NCBI GenBank assembly: GCA_902363735.1
Contig: CABJBA010000005.1
Span: 124,001 to 188,000, forward strand
DNA from: Clostridiaceae bacterium
GTDB taxonomy: Bacteria; Bacillota; Clostridia; Lachnospirales; Lachnospiraceae
DNA: 64,000 nt
Direction: 5' to 3'
Made by a program: the position numbers and the translations under genes. Of the stretch, positions 34,137 to 42,863 are shown in pieces (the first letter of the stretch is position 1; each line of letters starts with the position of its first letter). The notes under the pieces were generated by a model. The model saw only the letters and a list, made by a program, of their open reading frames with translations, was not told the DNA's origin and did not search any database.

Positions 34137-35516
34137 ATGAAACGATATATCGGAGACAAAGATTTTTATAAAATGATATTGTTGCTTGCCGTTCCTATCA
34201 TAATACAGAGCGGTATTACGAATTTTGTCAATCTTCTTGATAATATTATGGTGGGTCAGGTGGGAACGGAGCAGATGTCGGGGGTTGCCATTGTCAATCA
34301 GTTGATCTTTGTGTACAATCTTTGTATTTTTGGAATTGTTTCAGGAGCCAGCATATTCGGAACCCAGTTTTACGGGAATGGAGATTATGAAGGAATGAGA
34401 AATGCATTTCGTTTTAAGATCATATTCTGTATTCTTGTATCATTTATTGGGATCTTTATTTTGTACAGCTTTCAGACAGAATTGATTTCTTTATATCTTC
34501 ATGAAGGAAAAGATGGAGGAAGCATAAAAAATACTTTAGATTTTGGAAAGCAGTATCTGATAATTATACTGGCCGGACTGGTGCCTTTTGCAATTTCCCA
34601 GGCTTATGCCAGCAGCCTCAGAGAGATGGGCAAAACCATAATTCCTATGGCAGCTTCCAGTGCAGCCGTAGTTGTTAACGGAGGGCTGAATTATATCCTG
34701 ATTTTCGGGAAAATCGGCGCTCCTGTATTGGGGGTCCAGGGAGCGGCCATTGCCACGGTGATTGCCAAATATGTGGAATGCGGAATTATTGCTTTCTGGG
34801 TTCATACCCATGCAGGAGAAAATCTTTTTGCAAAGGGAGCGTATAAAAATCTTTTCATTCCTGTAAGACTGATGAAGCAGATCATCCAGACAGGAGCTCC
34901 TCTTATGATCAACGAAGCTTTGTGGGCAGGAGGAATGGCATTCATTATGCAGTGTTATTCCGTAAGAGGTCTTGAAGTGATTGCTGGACTGAATATATCC
35001 AGCACTGTTTCTAACATATTTAATATTGTATACATGTCTTTGGGCAGTTCCGTGGCAGTAGTTGTAGGCCAGCTTTTAGGAGCAGGGAAGATGACGGAAG
35101 CAAAGGACAGCGCAGGAAAGCTGATTTTCTTTTCCGTGGCAAGCTGCTTGGTGATAGGAGTGGTTATGGCAGTCATTGCTCCATTATTCCCCTCTATTTA
35201 TAATACGAGCCAGGAAGTAAAGGATCTGGCAAGCGGCTTTATATTGATTTCTGCCGTCTGCATGCCTTTGAATGCTTTTACTCATGCCAGCTATTTTATT
35301 CTTCGATCAGGAGGGAAGACTGTGATCACTTTTTTGTTTGACAGCGTATTTGTCTGGGTTATCAGCATTCCTGCCGCATATTTTTTAAGCAGAGCTGCCG
35401 GAATTACCACCATCAAGGTTTATTTCATCTGTCAGTCAGCGGAACTTATTAAATGTGCCATAGGATATATGCTTTTGAAAAAAGGGGTATGGCTGAAGAA
35501 TATTATAACTAAATAA
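34137..35516 (+). CDS. MATE-family efflux transporter
   Basis: 459 aa from ATG 34137, 6 bp after AGGGGAG; an ATG at 34104 gives 11 more residues. Twelve membrane segments in two related halves, starting KDFYKMILLLAVPIIIQSG, with the MATE pattern NLLDNIMVGQVGTEQMSGVA near 35-54. It should expel cationic drugs or metabolites using a Na+ or H+ gradient. It converges with the ABC exporter operon at a shared terminator. A TATAAT at 34085-34090 may be its -10 box, but I see no matching -35. Confidence 0.85.
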   Translation: MKRYIGDKDFYKMILLLAVPIIIQSGITNFVNLLDNIMVGQVGTEQMSGVAIVNQLIFVYNLCIFGIVSGASIFGTQFYGNGDYEGMRNAFRFKIIFCILVSFIGIFILYSFQTELISLYLHEGKDGGSIKNTLDFGKQYLIIILAGLVPFAISQAYASSLREMGKTIIPMAASSAAVVVNGGLNYILIFGKIGAPVLGVQGAAIATVIAKYVECGIIAFWVHTHAGENLFAKGAYKNLFIPVRLMKQIIQTGAPLMINEALWAGGMAFIMQCYSVRGLEVIAGLNISSTVSNIFNIVYMSLGSSVAVVVGQLLGAGKMTEAKDSAGKLIFFSVASCLVIGVVMAVIAPLFPSIYNTSQEVKDLASGFILISAVCMPLNAFTHASYFILRSGGKTVITFLFDSVFVWVISIPAAYFLSRAAGITTIKVYFICQSAELIKCAIGYMLLKKGVWLKNIITK

Positions 35517-35523
35517 GTGCAAA

Positions 35524-35565
35524 AAAACACCGGAGGCCTTTGAAAAGGTCCCTCCGGTGTTTTGT
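35524..35565. terminator. Bidirectional terminator between MATE and the ABC exporter
   Basis: AAACACCGGAGG and CCTCCGGTGTTTTG arms with A/T-rich flanks on both sides. Confidence 0.85.
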
Positions 35566-35568
35566 ATT

Positions 35569-37353
35569 TTATCCTTCGGCAAACTGGCTGTTATATAATT
35601 TTTCGTAAGTTCCATTTAAATTCAGAAGTTCCTGGTGGGTACCTTGTTCCACAATGTCCCCGTTATTCATAACCAGAATCTGATCTGCATCTTTGATTGT
35701 GGAAAGGCGGTGTGCAATAACGAAGCTGGTACGGCCTTTCATGGCCCGCCTCATGGCCGCCTGTATCAACATTTCCAGACGGGTGTCCACGCTGCTGGTG
35801 GCCTCGTCCAGGATTAGGATGCGGGGATTGGCAAGCAAAGCCCTGGCAATGGTCAGAAGCTGCTTCTGCCCCAAAGAAACATTGTTTCCCTCCTCATTAA
35901 TGATCATGTTATAACCGCCTGGCATTGTCTGAATGAAATGGTGGACATTAGCATCTTTGGCGGCCTGTATGACTTCCTCGTCGGTGGCATCAAGCTTTCC
36001 AAAGCGGATATTTTCTGCAATGGTAGCGTGGTAAAGCCATGGATCCTGAAGTACCATGCCAAATAAGGAACGTTCTGCGTCTCGGCTCATATCGTAAATA
36101 CTTTCCCCATCTATGCGGATATCGCCGCCATTCACATCGTAAAACCGCATCAGCAGGTTGATAATGGTGGTTTTTCCCGCTCCCGTGGCTCCAACAATGG
36201 CGATTTTCTCACCCGGCTTTGTTGTAAGGGAAAAGTCCCTGATGAGAGGCTTGTTTTTCGTATAGGAAAAACGGGCGTTGGAAAACTCCACCAGTCCGCT
36301 GTACTGGTCGGTGTCAAGGACTTCAATCCGCCGCTGTTCCTGACTCTCTTCAGTCTCCTCCAGAAAGTCCACAATCCGTTCCATGGAAGCCGTGGCGCTT
36401 TGTACTGCCGGTGCAAGCTGGGTTAACTGCCCCATAGGCTCATAAACAATCCAGATATACTGCACAAAGGCCTGCATGCTTCCCAAAGCCATGCCCGAGA
36501 GCAGCACTGCATATCCGGTCAGCAGCACCATGGCCACATAGGTGAAATTAATCAGCAGCTCCATAATGGGAGCGATCAGGGAGGAGGTAAAGTTGGCCCG
36601 GAATCCGGCCTTATTCATCCGTCCGTTGATTTCCTGGAACTGTCTGATGGCATCCTGCTCTGAATTATAAAGCTTTATCAGATCAAACCCCGTATACCGC
36701 TCCTGGATATATCCGTTTAACTCTGCAAGGATGTTCTGCATGTTTAAAAATTCGCTCTGGGAGCGCTTCATCATATGTCGGGAAATAAAAAATGCGGTTG
36801 GAATCATTAACATGGACAGCAGCCCTAAGGGAAGGGAAATATAAAGCATCATGGCAAAGGTAGATATGATACTGGTAATGGAATACACAATGTTTAAAAG
36901 ACTTTGCTGCACCGCATTGGACACAGTGTCTACATCATTGGTCACTGTATTGAGCACCGCTCCCTGCTGATGGCTGTCAAAGTAAGACACAGGCAGATGG
37001 TTCATCTTCTGGCTGATGCGGGTACGAAGATCCTTAAAGCTGTTTTGGACGCCTCCTGCCAGTAAATAACTGGCAAGGTAGGTTATGATCTGCCGCACAA
37101 GAGCTGATATGGCCAGACCGGCGGAAATAAGTGAAATATAAGAGTAATTCACCGCCGCCTCAGGTACCCCGCTTGCCATGTCCTTGATGTTGCGGCTCAG
37201 CTCCGTAATGGCAAGTCCAATGAGAAATGGGTTTAGAGCACCGAGAATACTGCCTAATACCGTAAAGACAACAGGTAAGATAAACAGGTATTTGTTGGCA
37301 CTCATACACACCTGTATGAGACGGCCTATTTTTTTCAGTTTTGTCTTGTTCAT
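35569..37353 (-). CDS. ABC exporter half-transporter, consensus-ATPase subunit
   Basis: 594 aa, six N-terminal membrane helices (about 20-320) fused to an ATPase (about 350-594). Walker A GATGAGKTT and Walker B ILILDEATSSVD with the catalytic Glu are canonical, while the signature loop is altered to VSLGQKQ. The preceding gene encodes the other half, overlapping by 4 bp. The pair resembles heterodimeric multidrug exporters such as BmrCD/TM287-288, in which one catalytic site is degenerate. Substrate unknown. Confidence 0.88.
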   Translation of the reverse strand: MNKTKLKKIGRLIQVCMSANKYLFILPVVFTVLGSILGALNPFLIGLAITELSRNIKDMASGVPEAAVNYSYISLISAGLAISALVRQIITYLASYLLAGGVQNSFKDLRTRISQKMNHLPVSYFDSHQQGAVLNTVTNDVDTVSNAVQQSLLNIVYSITSIISTFAMMLYISLPLGLLSMLMIPTAFFISRHMMKRSQSEFLNMQNILAELNGYIQERYTGFDLIKLYNSEQDAIRQFQEINGRMNKAGFRANFTSSLIAPIMELLINFTYVAMVLLTGYAVLLSGMALGSMQAFVQYIWIVYEPMGQLTQLAPAVQSATASMERIVDFLEETEESQEQRRIEVLDTDQYSGLVEFSNARFSYTKNKPLIRDFSLTTKPGEKIAIVGATGAGKTTIINLLMRFYDVNGGDIRIDGESIYDMSRDAERSLFGMVLQDPWLYHATIAENIRFGKLDATDEEVIQAAKDANVHHFIQTMPGGYNMIINEEGNNVSLGQKQLLTIARALLANPRILILDEATSSVDTRLEMLIQAAMRRAMKGRTSFVIAHRLSTIKDADQILVMNNGDIVEQGTHQELLNLNGTYEKLYNSQFAEG

Positions 37354-39080
37354 CCCAATTCCTCCTCAGAAAGCTGCGAAACGGCAATATCCCGGTAAAC
37401 GCCGCAGCTATGAAGCAGTTCTTCATGGCGGCCTTCCGCTATTACCTGGCCTTCGTTCAGTACGATGATTTTATCGGCATGGCGGATGGTTCCGATCCGC
37501 TGGGCCACAATCAAAATGGTTGCATCTTTAATTTCCTGGCGCAGGCGGGTGCGGAGCTGTAAGTCAGTCATATAATCCAGGGCAGAAAAGGAATCGTCAA
37601 AAATGTAGATTTCCGGGTTCTTTACAATGGCCCTGGCAATCGCAAGGCGCTGACGCTGGCCTCCTGAGAGATTACTTCCGCCTTCACTCAGAATTTCCTC
37701 ATAACGTCCTTCTTTCTGTAATATAAAATCCCTGGCCTGTGCAATTTCAGCCGCTTTTTCTAAATCCTCCTGGCTGGCATTAAGTCGGCCAAGTCTTAAG
37801 TTCTGCGCTATGGTTCCGGTAAAAAGCTGGGCTTTTTGTGGAATAAACCCGATTCTCTGTCGCAGAGTGTGGATATTGTAATCCCGTACATCTACACCGT
37901 CTACAAGTATTTTTCCCTCCGATATATCATACATTCGGGGAATTAACTGGATTAAGGTGGATTTACCGCTTCCGGTGCTGCCGATAAATGCCACTGTCTG
38001 TCCGGCCTCTGCATGAAAGCTGACATTTTTAATAATAGGCTCGTCTGACCCTGCATAGGCAAATGTCACATCTTCAAACCGGATGGTTCCTTTTTCACTG
38101 GTTTCAGTTACGCCGTTTTCCAGGTTTTCCGAAATGGCCGGAGTGCTTTCTAAAACCCGGCTGATTCGCTGGGCTGATACAGAGGCACGAGGATACATGA
38201 TAAAAAGTACGGCCAGCATCAGGAAGGAAAACAGGATGTGGAACACATAATCAATGGAAGCGTTTAAGGTTCCTACGTCCAAAGTACCCTGCCCGATGGC
38301 ATGGCTGCCAACCCAGAGTATCAGGACGATCATGGTGTTGAAGATCAAATAGAATCCTGGTTGTGCAAAAGAGACGATCCGGAATACTTTCTTGGAAACT
38401 CCGCAATATTCCTGGTTTACCTGGTCAAAGCGTTCTGCCTGGAAGTGTTCGTTGCCAAAGGCCCGGATAACCCGAAGGCCTGATAGGCCTTCCCGCAGGT
38501 TTAAATTTATTTTATCCAGGGCCTTTTGCTGGGCTTCGGAATAAGGACGGGATGTATGGCTGATTAAGTAAACACCGCCGCACAGCAGAGGAAGGGCCAT
38601 CAGTACAATCCGGAACATCTGAGGATTGTTGTTCATTATTAAGATAAAGCCGCTGGCAGTCATAATAGGTGTAATAATGGCACTGCGCAGCATGGACTGG
38701 ACAAAAATCATGATCTGATAGGCGTCGCTGGTGGTGCTTGTAATAAGGGAGGACACACTGAACTGGTCAAATTCTATATGGGAAAATTTTTGTGTCTTAA
38801 CAAACATGTCATTGCGTATATCCCGTATGACATTGGTGGCAATGCGGGTATTGGCATAGGCCATACAGAGTTCACCCCCAAGGCCTACAATGATGATTAC
38901 CAGCATAAGCAGCCCAAGCTTCCAAAGCAGGTCCGGCTTATCCCCTAAAAGAGCGTCATTGATGATGTATTTAAGCAGGGTGGGAACACCCATCTGAATT
39001 AAAACAAATCCACCCACTCCCAAAAGGCTGAGAAGAAGATATTTCTTATACCTCCATGTGTAACTTAAAATCAGTTTCAT
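37350..39080 (-). CDS. ABC exporter half-transporter, degenerate-ATPase subunit
   Basis: 576 aa with six membrane helices and a C-terminal ATPase. Walker A GSTGSGKST and signature LSGGQRQRLAIARAI are canonical, but the Walker B motif is IYIFDDSFSALD, with Asp where the catalytic Glu is expected, the mark of the non-consensus half of heterodimeric exporters. It is the first gene of the two-gene operon. The leader contains a long hairpin at 39110-39146. Confidence 0.88.
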   Translation of the reverse strand: MKLILSYTWRYKKYLLLSLLGVGGFVLIQMGVPTLLKYIINDALLGDKPDLLWKLGLLMLVIIIVGLGGELCMAYANTRIATNVIRDIRNDMFVKTQKFSHIEFDQFSVSSLITSTTSDAYQIMIFVQSMLRSAIITPIMTASGFILIMNNNPQMFRIVLMALPLLCGGVYLISHTSRPYSEAQQKALDKINLNLREGLSGLRVIRAFGNEHFQAERFDQVNQEYCGVSKKVFRIVSFAQPGFYLIFNTMIVLILWVGSHAIGQGTLDVGTLNASIDYVFHILFSFLMLAVLFIMYPRASVSAQRISRVLESTPAISENLENGVTETSEKGTIRFEDVTFAYAGSDEPIIKNVSFHAEAGQTVAFIGSTGSGKSTLIQLIPRMYDISEGKILVDGVDVRDYNIHTLRQRIGFIPQKAQLFTGTIAQNLRLGRLNASQEDLEKAAEIAQARDFILQKEGRYEEILSEGGSNLSGGQRQRLAIARAIVKNPEIYIFDDSFSALDYMTDLQLRTRLRQEIKDATILIVAQRIGTIRHADKIIVLNEGQVIAEGRHEELLHSCGVYRDIAVSQLSEEELG

Positions 39081-39109
39081 TATTTGTACCTCAAGCTTTC
39101 TTTAGAAAA

Positions 39110-39146
39110 GAACAGTACCACACGCCCGGAGGCGTTGGCACTGTTC
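39110..39146 (-). terminator. Long hairpin between the dehydrogenase and the ABC exporter genes
   Basis: GAACAGTACCACACGCC - CGGA - GGCGTTGGCACTGTTC pairs nearly end to end with few mismatches. On the minus strand it is followed by TTTTC, so it can end the dehydrogenase transcript. Its position 30 bp before the ABC start also permits attenuation or a regulator site. Confidence 0.5.
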
Positions 39147-39214
39147 GGTTAGACCATCAATAAGTTTACAACATAATTGAAACTGGGTCAAGGTTCTTTT
39201 GGGAAATAAGAGGA

Positions 39215-40162
39215 TTAAAGGATCACATTTGTCTGGCATCCTTCCAGCCATTTTGAAATGTTGTCAAATACGATTCTCGCCCGGATTTCCATGGACTCGG
39301 CAGATGCAAAGGCAACGTGGGGAGTGACCAGGGTGTTTTTACTATGAAGCAGGGGGTGGGCCGGATCAAGAGGCGGTTCTGTCTCAAATACGTCAATTCC
39401 CGCTCCAGACAGATATTCCTCATTTAAAGCCTTAGCCAAAGCCTGAGAATCCACCACAGGCCCTCTGGCAGCATTGATGAGATAAGCCCCTCTTTTCATC
39501 TTTGCAACAGTATCTTCATTAATTAAATGTCGGGAATCTTCATTTAAAGGGCAGTGAAGGCTGACGATATCGGAACGGGATAACAGTTCATCAAGAGTGA
39601 CAAATTCCATAAAGGAAGGCTCATTTCCTGTCAGACGGCGTTTGTGGCCTAAGACCTTGCAGCCAAAGGCGTTGCAAAGCTGTCCTACTCTCGTGCCAAT
39701 GGCTCCGGCACCGATGATACCTACTGTCTTTCCCATAAGCTCACATCCTACAAGTCCGTCCTTTGTCTTTCCTTCCCGGCACCGGGCCTCCACCTGGGGC
39801 ACGTTGCGAAGAAGAGAAAGCATCATGCACAGAGTCAGCTCAGCCACGGCCTCAGTGGAATATCCGGCAGCATTGCTGACTTTAATTCCTTTTGCTCTTG
39901 CTGCATCCAAGTCCACATGATCCACTCCCGTAAAGGCGATATCAATAAATTTTAAATGTTCACAGGCAGAGATAACCTGTCCCGATAAAGGCATGTTGGC
40001 AAGCATGATTACATCTGCATCAGCAGCCTGCTGGATCTGAATCTGAGGGTCTGTGCTTTTGGGATAGGCGGTGAAGCAGTGTCCGGCTTCGATCAAAGGT
40101 TTTGCACATTCATTTAAAAGGCTGTCAGGAATTCCCAGGGATTCTAAAAGTACAATATTCAT
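39215..40162 (-). CDS. D-2-hydroxyacid dehydrogenase, NAD-dependent
   Basis: 315 aa from ATG 40162 (TTGGAGCG upstream); the extended frame begins 19 residues earlier without support. The Rossmann motif GIIGAGAIGTRVG is near 143-155, catalytic Arg is in NAARGPVVD near 228, and Glu/His follow in the expected order with VTPHVAFAS near 281. Members reduce 2-oxoacids to D-2-hydroxyacids or the reverse (glycerate, lactate, phosphoglycerate). Substrate not assignable. It lies downstream of an orphan binding protein but a weak terminator separates them. Confidence 0.82.
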   Translation of the reverse strand: MNIVLLESLGIPDSLLNECAKPLIEAGHCFTAYPKSTDPQIQIQQAADADVIMLANMPLSGQVISACEHLKFIDIAFTGVDHVDLDAARAKGIKVSNAAGYSTEAVAELTLCMMLSLLRNVPQVEARCREGKTKDGLVGCELMGKTVGIIGAGAIGTRVGQLCNAFGCKVLGHKRRLTGNEPSFMEFVTLDELLSRSDIVSLHCPLNEDSRHLINEDTVAKMKRGAYLINAARGPVVDSQALAKALNEEYLSGAGIDVFETEPPLDPAHPLLHSKNTLVTPHVAFASAESMEIRARIVFDNISKWLEGCQTNVIL

Positions 40163-40191
40163 AAGTGGCGCTCCAATCATGTATAAAATTA

Positions 40192-40216
40192 CAGGACCGC
40201 AGTAAAGGCGGCCCTG
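40192..40216 (-). terminator. Probable weak terminator after the NMT1-type binding protein gene
   Basis: CAGGACCGC and GCGGCCCTG arms around AGTAAAG; on the minus strand the stem is followed by TAATTTT. Confidence 0.45.
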
Positions 40217-40261
40217 CAATTTCCATTATACCACTGATGGGAGGATTAAAAAAGACAGGAT

Positions 40262-41269
40262 TTACTTGGCAGCTTTTTCGGCATAAGTGGTTATTACAAG
40301 TTCCTCATAGGGAACCCGCTCTTTTAACTGGCCTGCTTCTTCTAAAATGTTTTCCAGAAGCTCAAAGCTTTCTTTCTCAAACACAGTATCTCCCTTCCAT
40401 GTGTCCTGGGATTTGTAGCGTTCGATGATGGTGGCGATAGTGGCTGCATCAGTTTCTTTAAACTGGGGCTGAATCACCTTTGCAATTTCCTCTGAAGAAT
40501 GGGAATTAACATATTCCAGGCCTTTTTGAATCGCATTGGTAAACTTCTGTATGGTTTCCGGATTCTTCTCCATATAGCTTTTCTTTGCGCTATATGCCGT
40601 ATAAGGTACATAACCGGAATCAACACCAAGGGAAGCAATTACCTGACCGGCGCCTTCTTTTTCGAGTCCGGTTGCAAATGGCTCAAATTCTACGGTATAA
40701 TCCGCCTCATTGCTGGTAAAGGCAGCAGCAGTGAGACCAAAGTTGATGCTCTGGTCAATGGTTAAGTCTGTGGCAGGATCAATGCCGTTCTTTTTTAAGA
40801 TATACTCAAATACCATCTGAGGCATTCCGCCAGCTCTTCCTCCAAGTACCTTCTTTCCCTTTAAGTCAGACCATTTAAATTCAGGCTGAGAATCTCTTCC
40901 TACGAGAAAGTTTCCGGCCCTCTGTGTCAGCTGAGCAAAGTTTACGGCGTAGTCCTCTGCACCGTTTGCATAAGTATAGATGCTGGCTTCAGAACCCATA
41001 AATCCGATATCAGCGTCACCGGATATCAAGGCGGTCATAACCTTGTCGGCACCTGCTCCGTTGACCAGAGTTAAATTGATGCCCTCCTCTTCAAAATACC
41101 CCAGCTCAATGGCCGCATATTGAGGCGCATAGAAAATAGAATGGGCCACTTCATTCAATGTGACCGGAGTCAAGTCTGCCGTTTTGGTTTTGGAACCGCA
41201 GGCAGCAAGACCGAGCAGCGATACCCCGGCCAGTATTGCTGCCAGAAAAAAGTGATAGGCTTTTCTCAT
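40262..41269 (-). CDS. NMT1/ThiY-type ABC substrate-binding lipoprotein (orphan)
   Basis: 335 aa. Signal peptide with lipobox GLAAC, then the SsuA/TauA/ThiY-type fold: VTLNEVAHSIFYAPQYAAIELGYFEEEGI near 36-64 and GSEASIYTYANGAE. Ligands in this family include thiamine precursors, taurine, alkanesulfonates, nitrate and riboflavin. No permease or ATPase gene lies next to it, so it must use a transporter encoded elsewhere. AAAGGAGG precedes the ATG. A tiny lipoprotein-like ORF ends 21 bp upstream in the same direction. Confidence 0.8.
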   Translation of the reverse strand: MRKAYHFFLAAILAGVSLLGLAACGSKTKTADLTPVTLNEVAHSIFYAPQYAAIELGYFEEEGINLTLVNGAGADKVMTALISGDADIGFMGSEASIYTYANGAEDYAVNFAQLTQRAGNFLVGRDSQPEFKWSDLKGKKVLGGRAGGMPQMVFEYILKKNGIDPATDLTIDQSINFGLTAAAFTSNEADYTVEFEPFATGLEKEGAGQVIASLGVDSGYVPYTAYSAKKSYMEKNPETIQKFTNAIQKGLEYVNSHSSEEIAKVIQPQFKETDAATIATIIERYKSQDTWKGDTVFEKESFELLENILEEAGQLKERVPYEELVITTYAEKAAK

Positions 41270-41290
41270 AAATCCTCCTTTATAGAAATC

Positions 41291-41452
41291 TTAATAATAC
41301 ATCTTATTATAGGAATAAAGGAAGGTACTTTGTCTTTGAAAATTTTGTGACTGCATAAGCGGCCTTATCCACTTTCGATGCCCGACTCTGCAGCTTGTCA
41401 GGGAGGCGGCCAGTATGAGAACTGACAAAAACAGGATTATTGCTTTTTTCAT
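41291..41452 (-). CDS. Small lipoprotein-like ORF (53 aa), possibly a frameshifted remnant
   Basis: ATG at 41452 with AGAAGG 6 bp upstream. The first 21 residues are a textbook lipoprotein signal: two Lys, a hydrophobic core, and lipobox SLTSC (Cys21). The remaining 32 residues are basic and aromatic, without family likeness, ending in YY. In the +1 frame after the Cys the translation looks more protein-like (SKVDKAAYAVTKFSK). So it may be a dead first part of a former binding protein, or a real short lipoprotein co-transcribed with the binding protein 21 bp downstream. Confidence 0.4.
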   Translation of the reverse strand: MKKAIILFLSVLILAASLTSCRVGHRKWIRPLMQSQNFQRQSTFLYSYNKMYY

Positions 41453-41624
41453 ATGGAACCTTCTTTCCTGATTCTACCTAATGGCATTATATGAAGTTCC
41501 GGAGATTCCAATTCCGGCTGTTTCCTGATTTTGAGATAGAATAAAGAGTGAACTTGTGTTATACTCTTGAATAATGTTTAATCAGAAGAAGACTGATAAA
41601 AAATACAGAAGCAGGAGAATTGTA
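41453..41624. other. Intergenic region ahead of the HAD phosphatase gene
   Basis: Divergent gap between the small lipoprotein ORF and the HAD gene. It contains no convincing gene. A short inverted repeat, GGAATTGGAATCTCC-type purine-rich sequence near 41500-41520, is visible but not strong enough to call. Confidence 0.3.
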
Positions 41625-42434
41625 ATGGATTATCGGATGATTGTGCTGGATTTAGATGGGACCCTGACCAACAGAAATAAAGAGATAACGCCCCATACAA
41701 AAGAGGCACTTTTTGAATTGAAACAAAAGGGCGGAGTCATTGTGCTGGCTTCCGGACGGCCAACCTATGGTGTGATGCCTCTAGCCAGAGAACTGGAGCT
41801 TGATCAGTCAGGAGGATACATTCTTTCTTTTAATGGAGGGCGCATCATTGACTGCAAAACCAAGGAAACGATTTTTGCAAGGGAGTTGCCTGTTTCTTCC
41901 AATTCCAGAATTATCCGTATGGCAGAAGAGCACGGGGTGAACATCCTTACCTATGAAAATGAACAGATTATCACTCCCAATGGGGCTGATGAGTATGTGG
42001 GGAAGGAATCGGCAGTCAACAAGCTGGAAATAAAAGAAATCAGTGATATGGAGTCCTACGTACAGTTTCCTGTTGAAAAATTCCTGATGCTGGAAGATGG
42101 TGATTATCTTGCCATGATAGAGCCAAAGGTAAAAGCAGCGTTAGGCAGGGATTACAGTGTTTACCGTTCAGAGCCTTATTTCCTGGAGATTCTACCCAAA
42201 GGAATTGACAAGGCGGCTAGCTTGGAGCGCCTTCTTTCTAGACTTGATATGAGGCGTGAAGAGATGATTGCCTGTGGAGACGGCTACAATGATTTGTCCA
42301 TGATCAAGTATGCAGGGCTTGGAGTTGCTATGGAAAATGCAGTTCTTCCGGTAAAGGCAGCAGCTGATTATGTGACGCTCTCCAATAACAACGACGGCAT
42401 TGCCCACGTGATAGAAAAATTTATGATTACCTGA
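41625..42434 (+). CDS. HAD-superfamily Cof-type phosphatase
   Basis: 269 aa from ATG 41625, 6 bp after AGGAGA; a start at 41574 would add 17 basic residues. HAD motif I MIVLDLDGTLTN has the nucleophile Asp and the acid/base Asp near 6-8; motif II is LASGRP; the C-terminal motif GDGYNDLSMI near 225 binds magnesium. The cap is of the C2B Cof type. Such enzymes dephosphorylate sugar phosphates, flavin or PLP-type compounds in the cytoplasm. Substrate unknown. Confidence 0.87.
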   Translation: MDYRMIVLDLDGTLTNRNKEITPHTKEALFELKQKGGVIVLASGRPTYGVMPLARELELDQSGGYILSFNGGRIIDCKTKETIFARELPVSSNSRIIRMAEEHGVNILTYENEQIITPNGADEYVGKESAVNKLEIKEISDMESYVQFPVEKFLMLEDGDYLAMIEPKVKAALGRDYSVYRSEPYFLEILPKGIDKAASLERLLSRLDMRREEMIACGDGYNDLSMIKYAGLGVAMENAVLPVKAAADYVTLSNNNDGIAHVIEKFMIT

Positions 42435-42515
42435 GATCTTTCTGTAGACTTTACAACTTTAATATGTTAAAATGCCCTTAGTTGCACGAGGAAATAAAAG
42501 GGGATTGATAATACT

Positions 42516-42818
42516 ATGAATAAAAAGATCAAGACAGATGCAGTAGACCATCTGTTTGAAGCTGTTTTAACTTTAAAAACACCGGAGGAGTGTTATACGT
42601 TTTTTGAGGATGTCTGTACGGTAAATGAGCTGTTAAGCTTATCCCAAAGGTACGAAGTGGCCAAGATGCTGCGGGAAGGACGGACCTATCTGGAAATTGC
42701 AGAGAAAACAGGGGCCTCCACAGCTACCATCAGCCGGGTAAACCGTTCCTTAAATTACGGTAACGATGGATACGATATGGTGTTTAAACGGCTGGAAGAT
42801 GAGAAGAAAAAAGAATAA
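42516..42818 (+). CDS. YerC/YecD family TrpR-like DNA-binding protein
   Basis: 100 aa. A TrpR-like helix-turn-helix is visible: ELLSLSQRYEVAKMLREGRTYLEIAEKTGASTATISRVNRSLNYG (about 37-81, given here as the segment boundaries and not a motif). Small stand-alone TrpR-superfamily proteins of this kind are widespread in Firmicutes and remain poorly characterised. Single-gene unit with a terminator shared with the convergent DUF1836 gene. Confidence 0.82.
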   Translation: MNKKIKTDAVDHLFEAVLTLKTPEECYTFFEDVCTVNELLSLSQRYEVAKMLREGRTYLEIAEKTGASTATISRVNRSLNYGNDGYDMVFKRLEDEKKKE

Positions 42819-42819
42819 A

Positions 42820-42861
42820 ACAGAGGGCAGATACCGGATTCCGGTGTATGCCCTCTGTTTT
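42820..42861. terminator. Bidirectional terminator
   Basis: AAACAGAGGGCA-type left arm pairs with TGCCCTCTGTTTT, inner stem ACCGG/CCGGT. Confidence 0.85.
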
Positions 42862-42863
42862 GG

